The notes beneath the pieces are model-generated. The model had not been told where the DNA came from, made no database searches, and saw only the letters and a list, made by a program, of their open reading frames with translations. A stretch of 7,219 nt of DNA from assembly GCA_001790645.1 (NCBI GenBank), contig MGDB01000056.1, positions 1 through 7,219 on the forward strand, read 5' to 3'. A program made the translations under genes and the position numbers. This document shows, one piece after another, positions 1-5,188 of this stretch. Numbering within the stretch: position 1 is the first letter of the stretch; every line of letters begins with the position of its first letter. Origin of the DNA: Candidatus Schekmanbacteria bacterium GWA2_38_11 (GTDB lineage Bacteria > Schekmanbacteria > GWA2-38-11).

Positions 1-81
1 CTCATTAGTAGATAAGTTTTTGGTATGGTAATAATCTTTTGTTCTGATTTTTCTTATTGTGCTTAGCATTTTATCTTTCAT
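1..81 (-). CDS. N-terminus of a small protein after the PIN gene, candidate antitoxin (partial)
   Basis: An open frame starts with ATG at 81 (minus strand) and runs off the window after 27 codons. It begins MKDKMLSTIRKIRTKDYYH. An AAGGAG Shine-Dalgarno at 94-89 sits 7 bases before the ATG and overlaps the stop codon of the PIN gene (95-93), so the two genes are tightly coupled on one transcript. The short, basic N-terminus with an 'IRKIR...DYYHTK' pattern resembles small proteins I recall beside PIN toxins, but too little is present to assign a family. The PIN gene has its own promoter and no small gene upstream, so this gene is the best candidate for its antitoxin. It could instead be the first gene of another toxin-antitoxin pair. 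Confidence 0.6.
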   Translation of the reverse strand, partial: MKDKMLSTIRKIRTKDYYHTKNLSTNE

Positions 82-92
82 AATTTTGCTCC

Positions 93-548
93 TTATAATG
101 CCATAGGAGGTGGCAAGATTTTAATTTGTCTGTAGTTATATAATTCATTGACTAAGTTTACCTGAATAATTTTTGATTCTTTAACAATATGTTCAAAGTT
201 CCAACTGAGCAGAGCATCAAGATTATTGACAGTAGCTATTGCTATCTGCAAAAGGTCATTCAGATGTCTTTTTGTTAGAACTTTATGCGTAATATATTTA
301 TTTGCTAAATCAATAGCCTCTTCTGTTACTAATAGTCGTTCAAAGTCCTTTATGAGCATAACAACATCATTCCGCAATTTTATATCTTCAATCCTGATAA
401 TTTCACCGAGGGTAATTTCTGAAATATAAATATCAAATTTATCAAGATTGTTCCAAAAAAATATTGTTTCCTGCTGGCGGTCAGGTTTGTCATAATCAAA
501 ATATGCATTTGGTACATTGGTATCAAGAAGTATTTTCTTCTTCTTCAT
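93..548 (-). CDS. PIN-domain ribonuclease, VapC-like toxin
   Basis: The 151-residue protein covers a complete single PIN domain. PIN proteins are Mg2+/Mn2+-dependent RNases, and VapC-type members cut tRNA or rRNA and are held inactive by a partner antitoxin. Visible motifs are LLDTN with acidic D9, SEITLGEI with E44/E49, NDLLQIAIA with D98, and DALLSWNFEHI at 111-121. In the last motif N117 stands where many PIN domains have the fourth acidic residue; the WNF form is common in one subgroup, so this need not mean inactivity. There is no signal peptide or membrane segment. The ATG at 548 has no Shine-Dalgarno, but a promoter (585-556) ends only 7 bases upstream, suggesting leaderless translation. 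The stop overlaps the Shine-Dalgarno of the next small gene. PIN membership is fairly secure. The toxin role is inferred from size and neighbour. Confidence 0.85.
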   Translation of the reverse strand: MKKKKILLDTNVPNAYFDYDKPDRQQETIFFWNNLDKFDIYISEITLGEIIRIEDIKLRNDVVMLIKDFERLLVTEEAIDLANKYITHKVLTKRHLNDLLQIAIATVNNLDALLSWNFEHIVKESKIIQVNLVNELYNYRQIKILPPPMAL

Positions 549-555
549 AATAGGT

Positions 556-585
556 TTTATATGATATTTATAGTTTTTTTGTCAA
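556..585 (-). promoter_or_regulatory. Sigma-70 type promoter for the PIN gene
   Basis: On the minus strand there is a perfect TTGACA -35 box (585-580), an 18-base spacer and TATAAA (561-556) as -10 box. The expected transcription start, about 7 bases beyond the -10, falls at or next to the ATG at 548. Together with the missing Shine-Dalgarno this predicts a leaderless message. Confidence 0.6.
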
Positions 586-596
586 CAAACATAACA

Positions 597-632
597 AAAA
601 CAAAAGTTCCGATTCTGATTTTTCAAAATCGG
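597..632 (-). terminator. Terminator-like hairpin after the 5S-like segment
   Basis: Read on the minus strand, CCGATTTTG (632-624) pairs with CAGAATCGG (617-609) through 9 base pairs including one G-T wobble, with a 6-base loop. A T-rich tract (608-597, two short T runs) follows. The order 5S-like sequence, hairpin, T tract is what an intrinsic terminator for that transcript would look like. The stem is AT-rich in its upper half and the tail is broken by other bases, so strength is uncertain. Confidence 0.45.
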
Positions 633-648
633 GATTTTTAAAAATTTT

Positions 649-717
649 CCGGCAGCGACCTGCTTTTCCGCCTGTAAAACGAACAGTACCATAGGTGCTG
701 GAGGGTTTTCTTTGTCG
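649..717 (-). pseudogene. 5S rRNA-like fragment (3' half), relic or 5S-derived RNA
   Basis: The minus strand reads CCCTCCAGCACCTATGGTACTG, which differs at about two positions from the usual bacterial 5S rRNA segment CCCTCCAGCGCCGATGGTACTG (from memory). Next come 22 bases, then AGGTCGCTGCCGG, the usual 5S 3' end. The 22-base interval has the same length as the helix IV/loop E region in typical 5S rRNAs, although its sequence has drifted. The expected 5' half (roughly 718-765) does not match well, and I see no strand there that would close helix I with the 3' end. No 16S or 23S sequence is nearby. I read this as a truncated, decayed 5S copy. It could also be a 5S-derived small RNA or repeat, since a terminator-like hairpin follows. 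Confidence 0.6.
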
Positions 718-719
718 CA

Positions 720-767
720 TTTTTCCACCACATAATGCATAATTAAACCATGAAAGTAGTGGAAAAA
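720..767. repeat. Imperfect inverted repeat, 12-base arms
   Basis: TTTTTCCACCAC (720-731) is the reverse complement of GTAGTGGAAAAA (756-767) with one mismatch. The 24-base centre contains the palindrome ATGCAT (735-740). It lies where the 5' half of the 5S-like fragment would be expected, so it may be part of the same derived element. The remainder of the 549-856 gap holds the promoters, terminator and 5S-like segment listed separately. Confidence 0.45.
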
Positions 768-807
768 GTTCAGGCAATCGCTTTGTTTAAATTCTGAATT
801 TTGATAT

Positions 808-836
808 TTGACATCCGCTTGCTTAGCTTTTATAGT
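808..836 (+). promoter_or_regulatory. Sigma-70 type promoter for pdxA
   Basis: A perfect TTGACA (808-813), a 17-base spacer and TATAGT (831-836, five of six matches to TATAAT) form a near-consensus promoter. Transcription would start near 843, giving an A/T-only leader of about 14 bases before the pdxA ATG at 857, with no Shine-Dalgarno. Confidence 0.65.
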
Positions 837-856
837 TCATAAAAAATTATAAAAAA

Positions 857-1888
857 ATGAAAGCAAAAATAAATTTAAAATATCTCCCAATAATCGCCAT
901 CACAATGGGAGACCCTAACGGGATAGGGCCTGAGATAATATTAAAGCTCCACAGGGATAAAAAGGTCAGGAATTTCTGCCTGCCTGTTGTAATAGGGGAT
1001 ATAGCAGTACTTGAAAGCTATTCAAAACTGCTTGGGATAAAATCAGGTATCTATTCTATAAGAAATTCTGTCAGGGAGGAAGTTAGGTCAGGAAAATCCG
1101 GAGAGATAATGGTCATTGACGAGGGATGCTTTGACATTAAAGACTTAAAGCCAGGAAAAATTCAGGCAGAATGTGGCAGCGCAGCAGTAAGATACATTAA
1201 AAAAGCCGTGAAATTAGCCCTTGACGGAGAGATAGACGGAATAGCCACAGCACCGATCAGCAAGGAAGCCATGAACAGGGCTGGCTTTAACTACCCGGGT
1301 CACACAGAGCTTTTGGGAGAGTTAACCAGGACAAAACATTTCACCATGATGTTTATCGGAGGAGAGCTTAATGTTGCGCTTGTTACAACTCATATGGCAC
1401 TTAAGGACGTACCAAAAGCAATAAAGAAAGAAAGAGTCTACAAAACAATTGAAATAGTAAATAATGGTTTAAAAGATTTTGGGATTAAAACTCCAAAAAT
1501 AGCAGTCTGTGCTTTAAATCCCCATGGCGGCGAAGGCGGAATTTTTGGCAATGAAGAAGAGAAAGAAATCCTGCCGGCAATCCTCGAGGCAAAGGATAAT
1601 GGTTTTAATGCGGAGGGACCTTATAGCGCTGATACCCTTTTTTACAGGGCTGCAAAGGAAAAGTTTGATGCAGTGATTTCAATGTACCACGATCAGGGAC
1701 TGATTCCGGTAAAGATAAAGGGCTTTGGAAGAAGCGTAAATGCTACCATGGGTCTTCCAATTATAAGGACTTCGGTTGATCATGGGACTGCCTTTGATAT
1801 TGCGGGAAAAGGTGTAGCAGACCATAAAAGCCTTCTTGAAGCTTTAAGGATTGCAGGCTTGTGGGCAAGGAAAAAAATAAAAGATTAA
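857..1888 (+). CDS. pdxA: 4-hydroxythreonine-4-phosphate dehydrogenase PdxA
   Basis: PdxA oxidises 4-phosphooxy-threonine with NAD(P)+, with decarboxylation, to 3-amino-2-oxopropyl phosphate. PdxJ then joins this to deoxyxylulose phosphate in pyridoxal 5'-phosphate synthesis; the enzyme is cytosolic. The 343-residue length is normal for the family. Signatures are MGDPNGIGPE at 17-26, YPGHTELL around H149/T150, and the three metal-binding histidines H179 (TTHM), H223 (NPHGGEGG) and H278 (MYHDQGLIP). Near the end are NATMGLPIIRTSVDHGTA and DIAGKG. All expected key residues are present. The ATG at 857 is the first ATG after an in-frame stop at 833. It lacks a Shine-Dalgarno but sits about 14 bases after a predicted transcription start. 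No other PLP gene is visible, and dnaX follows after a repeat-filled 202-base gap, so the gene is probably transcribed on its own. Confidence 0.95.
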   Translation: MKAKINLKYLPIIAITMGDPNGIGPEIILKLHRDKKVRNFCLPVVIGDIAVLESYSKLLGIKSGIYSIRNSVREEVRSGKSGEIMVIDEGCFDIKDLKPGKIQAECGSAAVRYIKKAVKLALDGEIDGIATAPISKEAMNRAGFNYPGHTELLGELTRTKHFTMMFIGGELNVALVTTHMALKDVPKAIKKERVYKTIEIVNNGLKDFGIKTPKIAVCALNPHGGEGGIFGNEEEKEILPAILEAKDNGFNAEGPYSADTLFYRAAKEKFDAVISMYHDQGLIPVKIKGFGRSVNATMGLPIIRTSVDHGTAFDIAGKGVADHKSLLEALRIAGLWARKKIKD

Positions 1889-1955
1889 CCTTAAATAATT
1901 TCTCCTTGCATTTTTTTATCCCCTGTGGGAGCATTTAGTTAAATATAGTGAAGAA

Positions 1956-2075
1956 GGGGTCAAGGATTCTGGGGTCCAAGGGTTTAATAATCCCCCCCAA
2001 CCCCCCTTTAAAAAAGGGGGGAGAGGGGGGATTTGATTTCCACTTGAATCCTTGAATCCTCGACTCCTTGAACCC
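1956..2075. repeat. Composite dyad repeat: octamer arrays around a C/G-tract hairpin
   Basis: The gap 1889-2090 is largely one symmetrical structure. Four degenerate octamers of consensus GGRTTCAA run head to tail at 1956-1987, and four in inverted orientation (TTGAATCC-like) at 2044-2075. The two 32-base arms match at about 24 of 32 positions. Between them is a strong hairpin: arm 1989-2009 (AAT, seven C, AA, six C, TTT) pairs with 2013-2033 at 18 of 21 positions around a 3-base loop. There is no T tract after it, so it is not a typical intrinsic terminator. It looks like a dispersed palindromic element. The last octamers could supply weak -35-like TTGAAT sequences for dnaX. Confidence 0.8.
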
Positions 2076-2090
2076 TATTAAATAATTTTT

Positions 2091-3752
2091 ATGTCAACAA
2101 CGATGGTTACTGATTACCAGGTTTTAGCAAGGAAAAAACGGCCGCAGGTCTTTGAAACGATTGTAGGCCAGGACCATATTACAAAAACCCTTAAAAACGC
2201 TATCACAAGCGGAAGGATTGCCCATGCCTTTCTCTTTACTGGCATTCGCGGTATAGGCAAGACCACATGCGCAAGGGTGCTTGCAAAGGCCTTAAACTGC
2301 CGCAAGGGACCAGCCCCAGCTCCATGCAACGAATGCGATAACTGCGTCGAGATTACCAGGGGGAGTTCCCTTGATGTGATTGAGATTGATGGCGCTTCTA
2401 ACAGGGGAATAAACGAAGTAAGGGAATTAAGGGAGAACGTTAAATTTGCCCCTGCTGCCGGGAAATACAAGATCTTCATCATAGATGAAGTGCACATGCT
2501 TACAAAAGAGGCGTTCAATGCCCTTCTTAAAACCATTGAAGAACCTCCTCCCCATGTAATCTTTATCCTTGCTACTACAGAGCCCCATAAACTCCCTCTC
2601 ACAATCCTCTCAAGGTGCCAGAGGTACGATTTCAGGACTATGCCGAGAGAGGGTATATTTAAATTCTTAAAAAAAACTGCACAGGAAGAGGGAATTAAAA
2701 TAGATGATAAGGCTCTTTCCTTAATTGCAGGGGCAGCTGACGGGAGTTTAAGGGATTCATTAAGCATCCTTGAAAGCATTGTCTCAGCAACAGAAGGGAA
2801 GATAAGTTACGAACATGTTGCAGATATACTCGGGGTTGTCGATTCAACCCTCCTTTTATCTTTTTCAGAAAGCCTTATTAATAAGGACTCAGACAGAATT
2901 CTCTCATTAATTGATGAACTTTATTCTTATGGCTATGATATTAAGCAGTTCAGCAAATATTTCTTAAACCATCTGAGGGACCTTATTGTAATCTCAATTT
3001 CAAAGGAGAAAAATCTTGGAGCAATGGTTTTTCATGTAGACCGGGATCGTTTAAAAGAACAGGCAGAGAAGATTTCCTATGAGAACCTGCTTCAGTATTT
3101 TTCTGTCTTTTATGAAGCTGAGAAGGAAATAAGGCGGGCAGATAACCCAAGGCTTTTGCTTGAAGTAACTTTTTTAAAGATGATGAGAATGGAATCGGTT
3201 ATACCCCTGGATAAAATTTTAAAGCAGATTGAAAACCTTAAGGGGAACCTTCCCAAAAATTCTCCTGCTCTATCTGAACCGTTAAAAAACCCGGGGAGTC
3301 CGGGAACTGAAAATCCAAAAACAGAAGAGGAGCAAGCCCCTTATTCCCTGAAGCAGAATGAGGGCGGAAATTTCCCATGGGAAGAATTTATTAAGCGGGT
3401 CGAGGAGGAATCGATTTCACTGGGCGCTTTTTTAAGAAACGGGTGTATTAAGGAAATTGTGGGAAACAAAATTACCCTCGCTTTTGAAGATTCCTTTTCT
3501 ATCCAGACAATAAGCAAAGATAAGAATTTAAAGCTCCTAAAGTCTGCTGCTGCGGCATTGTTGGGAGGCAAAGGTGAGCTTATTGTTAAAAAGGAACTCT
3601 CAGCAAAGAAAACATCAGAAGCTGATGAAGGCGCTGAGAAGGAGAAAAAGAACGGAGAAAATCTTTTCCAGAAAGCCTATAAGGAGCAGGCAGTAAAAGA
3701 AGTCCTTGAAATTTTCCCCGGAAAAATAGTAGATGTAAAAGTTTTGAAATAG
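2091..3752 (+). CDS. dnaX: DNA polymerase III subunit gamma/tau
   Basis: This is the ATPase of the clamp loader, which opens the beta sliding clamp and, as full-length tau, ties the loader to the polymerase and helicase. The 553-residue product has Walker A GIRGIGKTT at 51-59, four zinc cysteines C70, C79, C82 and C85, and Walker B IFIIDEVH at 128-135. Sensor 1 ATTEP is at 161-165, the SRC motif with R175 at 174-176, and sensor 2 GSLRDSLS around R221. Clamp-loader domain III runs to about 370. A Pro/Asn/Glu-rich linker spans about 385-425, and a tau-type C-terminal domain starts near FPWEEFI (428) and ends KEVLEIFPGKIVDVKVLK. The ATG at 2091 has no Shine-Dalgarno; an ATG at 2103 also fits, since many homologues begin just before YQVLARK. 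A weak TATTAA -10-like box lies at 2076-2081. The gene heads the conserved dnaX-ybaB-recR cluster. Confidence 0.96.
   Translation: MSTTMVTDYQVLARKKRPQVFETIVGQDHITKTLKNAITSGRIAHAFLFTGIRGIGKTTCARVLAKALNCRKGPAPAPCNECDNCVEITRGSSLDVIEIDGASNRGINEVRELRENVKFAPAAGKYKIFIIDEVHMLTKEAFNALLKTIEEPPPHVIFILATTEPHKLPLTILSRCQRYDFRTMPREGIFKFLKKTAQEEGIKIDDKALSLIAGAADGSLRDSLSILESIVSATEGKISYEHVADILGVVDSTLLLSFSESLINKDSDRILSLIDELYSYGYDIKQFSKYFLNHLRDLIVISISKEKNLGAMVFHVDRDRLKEQAEKISYENLLQYFSVFYEAEKEIRRADNPRLLLEVTFLKMMRMESVIPLDKILKQIENLKGNLPKNSPALSEPLKNPGSPGTENPKTEEEQAPYSLKQNEGGNFPWEEFIKRVEEESISLGAFLRNGCIKEIVGNKITLAFEDSFSIQTISKDKNLKLLKSAAAALLGGKGELIVKKELSAKKTSEADEGAEKEKKNGENLFQKAYKEQAVKEVLEIFPGKIVDVKVLK
3284..3310 (+). 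promoter_or_regulatory. Possible -1 frameshift site in dnaX giving a gamma form
   Basis: The heptamer A AAA AAC (3284-3290) lies in the correct phase (zero-frame codons TTA AAA AAC, residues 398-400) for tandem -1 slippage. It is followed by CCCGG (3290-3294), a 5-base loop, and CCGGG (3300-3304). In the -1 frame six more codons are read before TGA at 3308-3310, giving a product of about 406 residues that ends just after the conserved clamp-loader region. That is how the short gamma subunit arises in Escherichia coli. Against it, the hairpin touches the heptamer instead of starting 5-9 bases later, and no Shine-Dalgarno-like stimulator lies about 10 bases upstream. Confidence 0.4.
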
Positions 3753-3791
3753 TTAAAAATAATTCTTTACTAAAGAGGTTGAGACTAAAGT

Positions 3792-3812
3792 TATAATATT
3801 TATTTAAGGAGG
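3792..3812 (+). promoter_or_regulatory. Perfect -10 box and orphan Shine-Dalgarno at the repeat edge
   Basis: TATAAT (3792-3797) is followed at 3806-3812 by AAGGAGG, a textbook Shine-Dalgarno, yet no start codon with a meaningful frame follows it. The AT-rich inverted repeat begins at 3816. A TTTACT -35-like box (3766-3771) is spaced 20 bases away, longer than ideal. This may be an older expression signal for ybaB, separated from the gene by the repeat. ybaB now has its own AGGAG at 3996-4000. Confidence 0.35.
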
Positions 3813-3815
3813 TGC

Positions 3816-3948
3816 AAAATTCTAAATTCGAAATCCTAAGTTCTAAACAATATCAAAAATCAAAATCCCAATGTTCTAAACTTTTTTGGATTTTGATAAT
3901 TATGATTTAGAATTTGTTTAGAGTTTAGATATTAGAATTTAGGATTTT
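3816..3948. repeat. AT-rich inverted-repeat element, copy 1
   Basis: The ends, 3816-3832 and 3932-3948, are inverted repeats matching at 15 of 17 positions. TGCA lies just outside on both sides (3813-3816, 3951-3954). The interior consists of short degenerate words such as TTCTAAA, CCTAA and TCAAAA, running as one strand in the left half and as their complements in the right half, so the whole unit can fold back on itself. It shares TCTAAACAATATCAAAAA (3842-3859) and TTTAGATATTAGAATTTAG (3924-3942) with the copy at 5000-5131. There is no coding capacity. It fills most of the 3753-4008 gap. Confidence 0.75.
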
Positions 3949-4008
3949 TTTGCATTTAACTCTGACTTTCGAGTTGAACATGAGAAAAAACTTATAGGAG
4001 TTAATAAT

Positions 4009-4323
4009 ATGAAAAACTTGAATAACTTAGTAAAGCAGGCACAAAAGATGCAGGCTGAAATGGCTAAGATCCAGGAAGAAATGGCTAACCGTGAGATTGA
4101 AGCTACAGCCGGCGGCGGCATGGTTACAGTTGTGGCTAATGGGAAACAGGAGATACTGAGAATAAAGATTGATCCGGAAGTAGTTAACAAAGACGATGTG
4201 GAAATGCTTCAGGATCTTGTAATAGCAGGAGTCAACGAGGCCCTTCGCAAATCAAAGGAAATGATGGAAGAAGAACTTAAAAAAGTAGCTGGCGGACTTG
4301 CGTTCAAAATCCCAGGCTTTTAG
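4009..4323 (+). CDS. ybaB: YbaB/EbfC family nucleoid-associated protein
   Basis: A small DNA-binding protein of the YbaB/EbfC family, which forms homodimers shaped like tweezers and binds the nucleoid. It is almost always encoded between dnaX and recR, as here, and a link to recombinational repair is suspected. The 104 residues match the family length. The N-terminal helix (MKNLNNLVKQAQKMQAEMAKIQEEM) is coiled-coil-like, followed by the family core EATAGGGMVTVVANGKQEILRIKIDPE and a C-terminal helix ending GGLAFKIPGF. AGGAG at 3996-4000, 8 bases before the ATG, sets the start. recR begins 12 bases after the stop, so the two are very probably co-transcribed. The 256-base gap from dnaX is occupied by a repeat and may carry a separate promoter. 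Confidence 0.95.
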   Translation: MKNLNNLVKQAQKMQAEMAKIQEEMANREIEATAGGGMVTVVANGKQEILRIKIDPEVVNKDDVEMLQDLVIAGVNEALRKSKEMMEEELKKVAGGLAFKIPGF

Positions 4324-4335
4324 AGTATAGGGTTC

Positions 4336-4935
4336 ATGACTTTAAAATCTCCATCCTTAGAAAAATTAATCCGTGCTCTTCTGAAACTGCCTGGTATAGG
4401 CCAGAAAACAGCAAACAGATTAGCTTTCCACATTCTTAAGACCAGCTACGAAGAAGTGAAAGAACTGGGAGAGTCAATCCTTGAAGTCAAGAAAAAGATT
4501 TTGCGCTGTTCTGTATGCTTCAATATAACTGAAGACAGTATATGCCATATATGCAAAGACACAAGCAGGGATAATTCCATTATCTGTGTAGTGGAAGATT
4601 CCCTCGATTTACAGGCTATTGAGAATACGAGGGAATACAAGGGTCTTTATCATGTTCTTGAGGGGTCTTTATCCCCCCTTGACGGAGTAGGACCTGAACA
4701 GCTTCGTATCACTGAGCTTTTAAGGCGCCTGTCAGGAGGCAGTGTTAAAGAAATAATCGTTGCTACAAATTTCAGTGCAGAAGGTGAGGCAACAGCAATG
4801 TACATGACAAAGATACTAAAACCTCTTGGGTTAAAACTAACACGCATTGCTTACGGCCTGCCTGTGGGCGGGGACCTGGAATACGCAGACGAAGTCACTA
4901 TCGCAAAAGCCATGGATGGGAGAAGAACGCTGTGA
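4336..4935 (+). CDS. recR: Recombination mediator protein RecR
   Basis: RecR works with RecO (and RecF) to load RecA on SSB-coated single-stranded DNA at gaps; it forms a tetrameric ring in the cytoplasm. The 199-residue length is typical. Domains in order are an N-terminal helix-hairpin-helix with LPGIGQKTA (18-26), a four-cysteine zinc motif C58, C61, C70, C73, a Toprim domain beginning VVEDSLDLQAIE (85-96) with E87/D88, the family signature YHVLEGSLSPLDGVGP (105-120), and a C-terminal GLPVGGDLEYADEVT (174-188, with D180) and KAMDGRR. All key residues are present. The start at 4336 has only a weak AGGG upstream (4329-4332), and translation is probably coupled to ybaB. No terminator is evident after it. 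Confidence 0.96.
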   Translation: MTLKSPSLEKLIRALLKLPGIGQKTANRLAFHILKTSYEEVKELGESILEVKKKILRCSVCFNITEDSICHICKDTSRDNSIICVVEDSLDLQAIENTREYKGLYHVLEGSLSPLDGVGPEQLRITELLRRLSGGSVKEIIVATNFSAEGEATAMYMTKILKPLGLKLTRIAYGLPVGGDLEYADEVTIAKAMDGRRTL

Positions 4936-4965
4936 AGAAAGCACGGAGCAGGGGCATGGGGTTAG

Positions 4966-4979
4966 TGATGAGTGAATAT
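4966..4979 (+). repeat. 14-base copy of the porG start region
   Basis: TGATGAGTGAATAT at 4966-4979 is identical to 5187-5200, which covers the porG start codon. At the first site it reads ATG AGT GAA TAT TAA, a four-codon dead-end frame. The two copies lie 221 bases apart and bracket the AT-rich repeat and the Shine-Dalgarno used by porG. A chance match of this length over so short a distance is unlikely. Confidence 0.7.
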
Positions 4980-4999
4980 TAAACTGGTAGGAGAGTTAA

Positions 5000-5131
5000 A
5001 AAATTCTAAATACTAAATCCTAAACTCTAAACAATATCAAAAAAACAAAATTCAAATGTCCAAAACCGTTTTGAATTTGTTTACCTGCCTGCCGGTAGGC
5101 AGGGAATTTAGATATTAGAATTTAGTATTTT
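5000..5131. repeat. AT-rich inverted-repeat element, copy 2
   Basis: The arms 5000-5016 and 5115-5131 are inverted repeats matching at 15 of 17 positions. Compared with the copy at 3816-3948 it keeps the same word order, including TCTAAACAATATCAAAAA (5025-5042) and TTTAGATATTAGAATTTAG (5107-5125). It has a shorter centre and an extra 20-base palindrome (5084-5103). It has no coding capacity and occupies most of the 4936-5188 gap. It lies just upstream of porG, as copy 1 lies just upstream of ybaB. Confidence 0.75.
5084..5103. repeat. 20-base GC-rich palindrome nested in the AT-rich repeat
   Basis: CCTGCCTGCCGGTAGGCAGG is self-complementary at 9 of 10 base pairs, with one G-T wobble. Copy 1 of the surrounding repeat reads GTTTA then GAGTTTAGATATTAG. 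Copy 2 reads GTTTA, this palindrome, then GAATTTAGATATTAG. It therefore looks like a clean insertion with no loss of host bases. Its base composition is very different from the flanking DNA. Confidence 0.8.
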
Positions 5132-5188
5132 AAAAATTAGGTTTGCATAGAATGAAAAAATATGGAATAAACATTCAGGAGGTTTTTG

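Noticed and set aside
226..429. Plus-strand 67-codon frame
   Set aside because: It lies entirely antisense within the PIN-domain gene, whose motifs are clear. It has no family resemblance and no start signal.
568..777. 69-codon minus-strand frame between the PIN gene and pdxA
   Set aside because: Its central part is a translation of the 5S rRNA-like segment and its end reads through the terminator-like hairpin. No Shine-Dalgarno or protein family is visible.
1989..2033. C/G-tract hairpin as the pdxA intrinsic terminator
   Set aside because: No T tract follows on either strand close to the stem, and the flanking octamer arrays point to a repeat element. Incidental effects on transcription remain possible.
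2669..2676. Run of eight A in dnaX as the gamma-producing slippage site
   Set aside because: Slippage here would end the protein at about 200 residues, inside the AAA+ module, with a -1 stop at 2696-2698. That would not give a working gamma subunit. Low-level slippage cannot be excluded.
2114..2779. Minus-strand 221-codon frame
   Set aside because: Antisense shadow of the well-conserved dnaX ATPase region, with no recognisable motif.
5186..5188. TTG as the porG start
   Set aside because: Only 3 bases separate it from AGGAGG. The ATG at 5189 has proper spacing.
3753..5188. CRISPR array in the repeat-bearing gaps
   Set aside because: There are no regularly spaced identical repeats with unique spacers. 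The repeats are two fold-back elements separated by genes.
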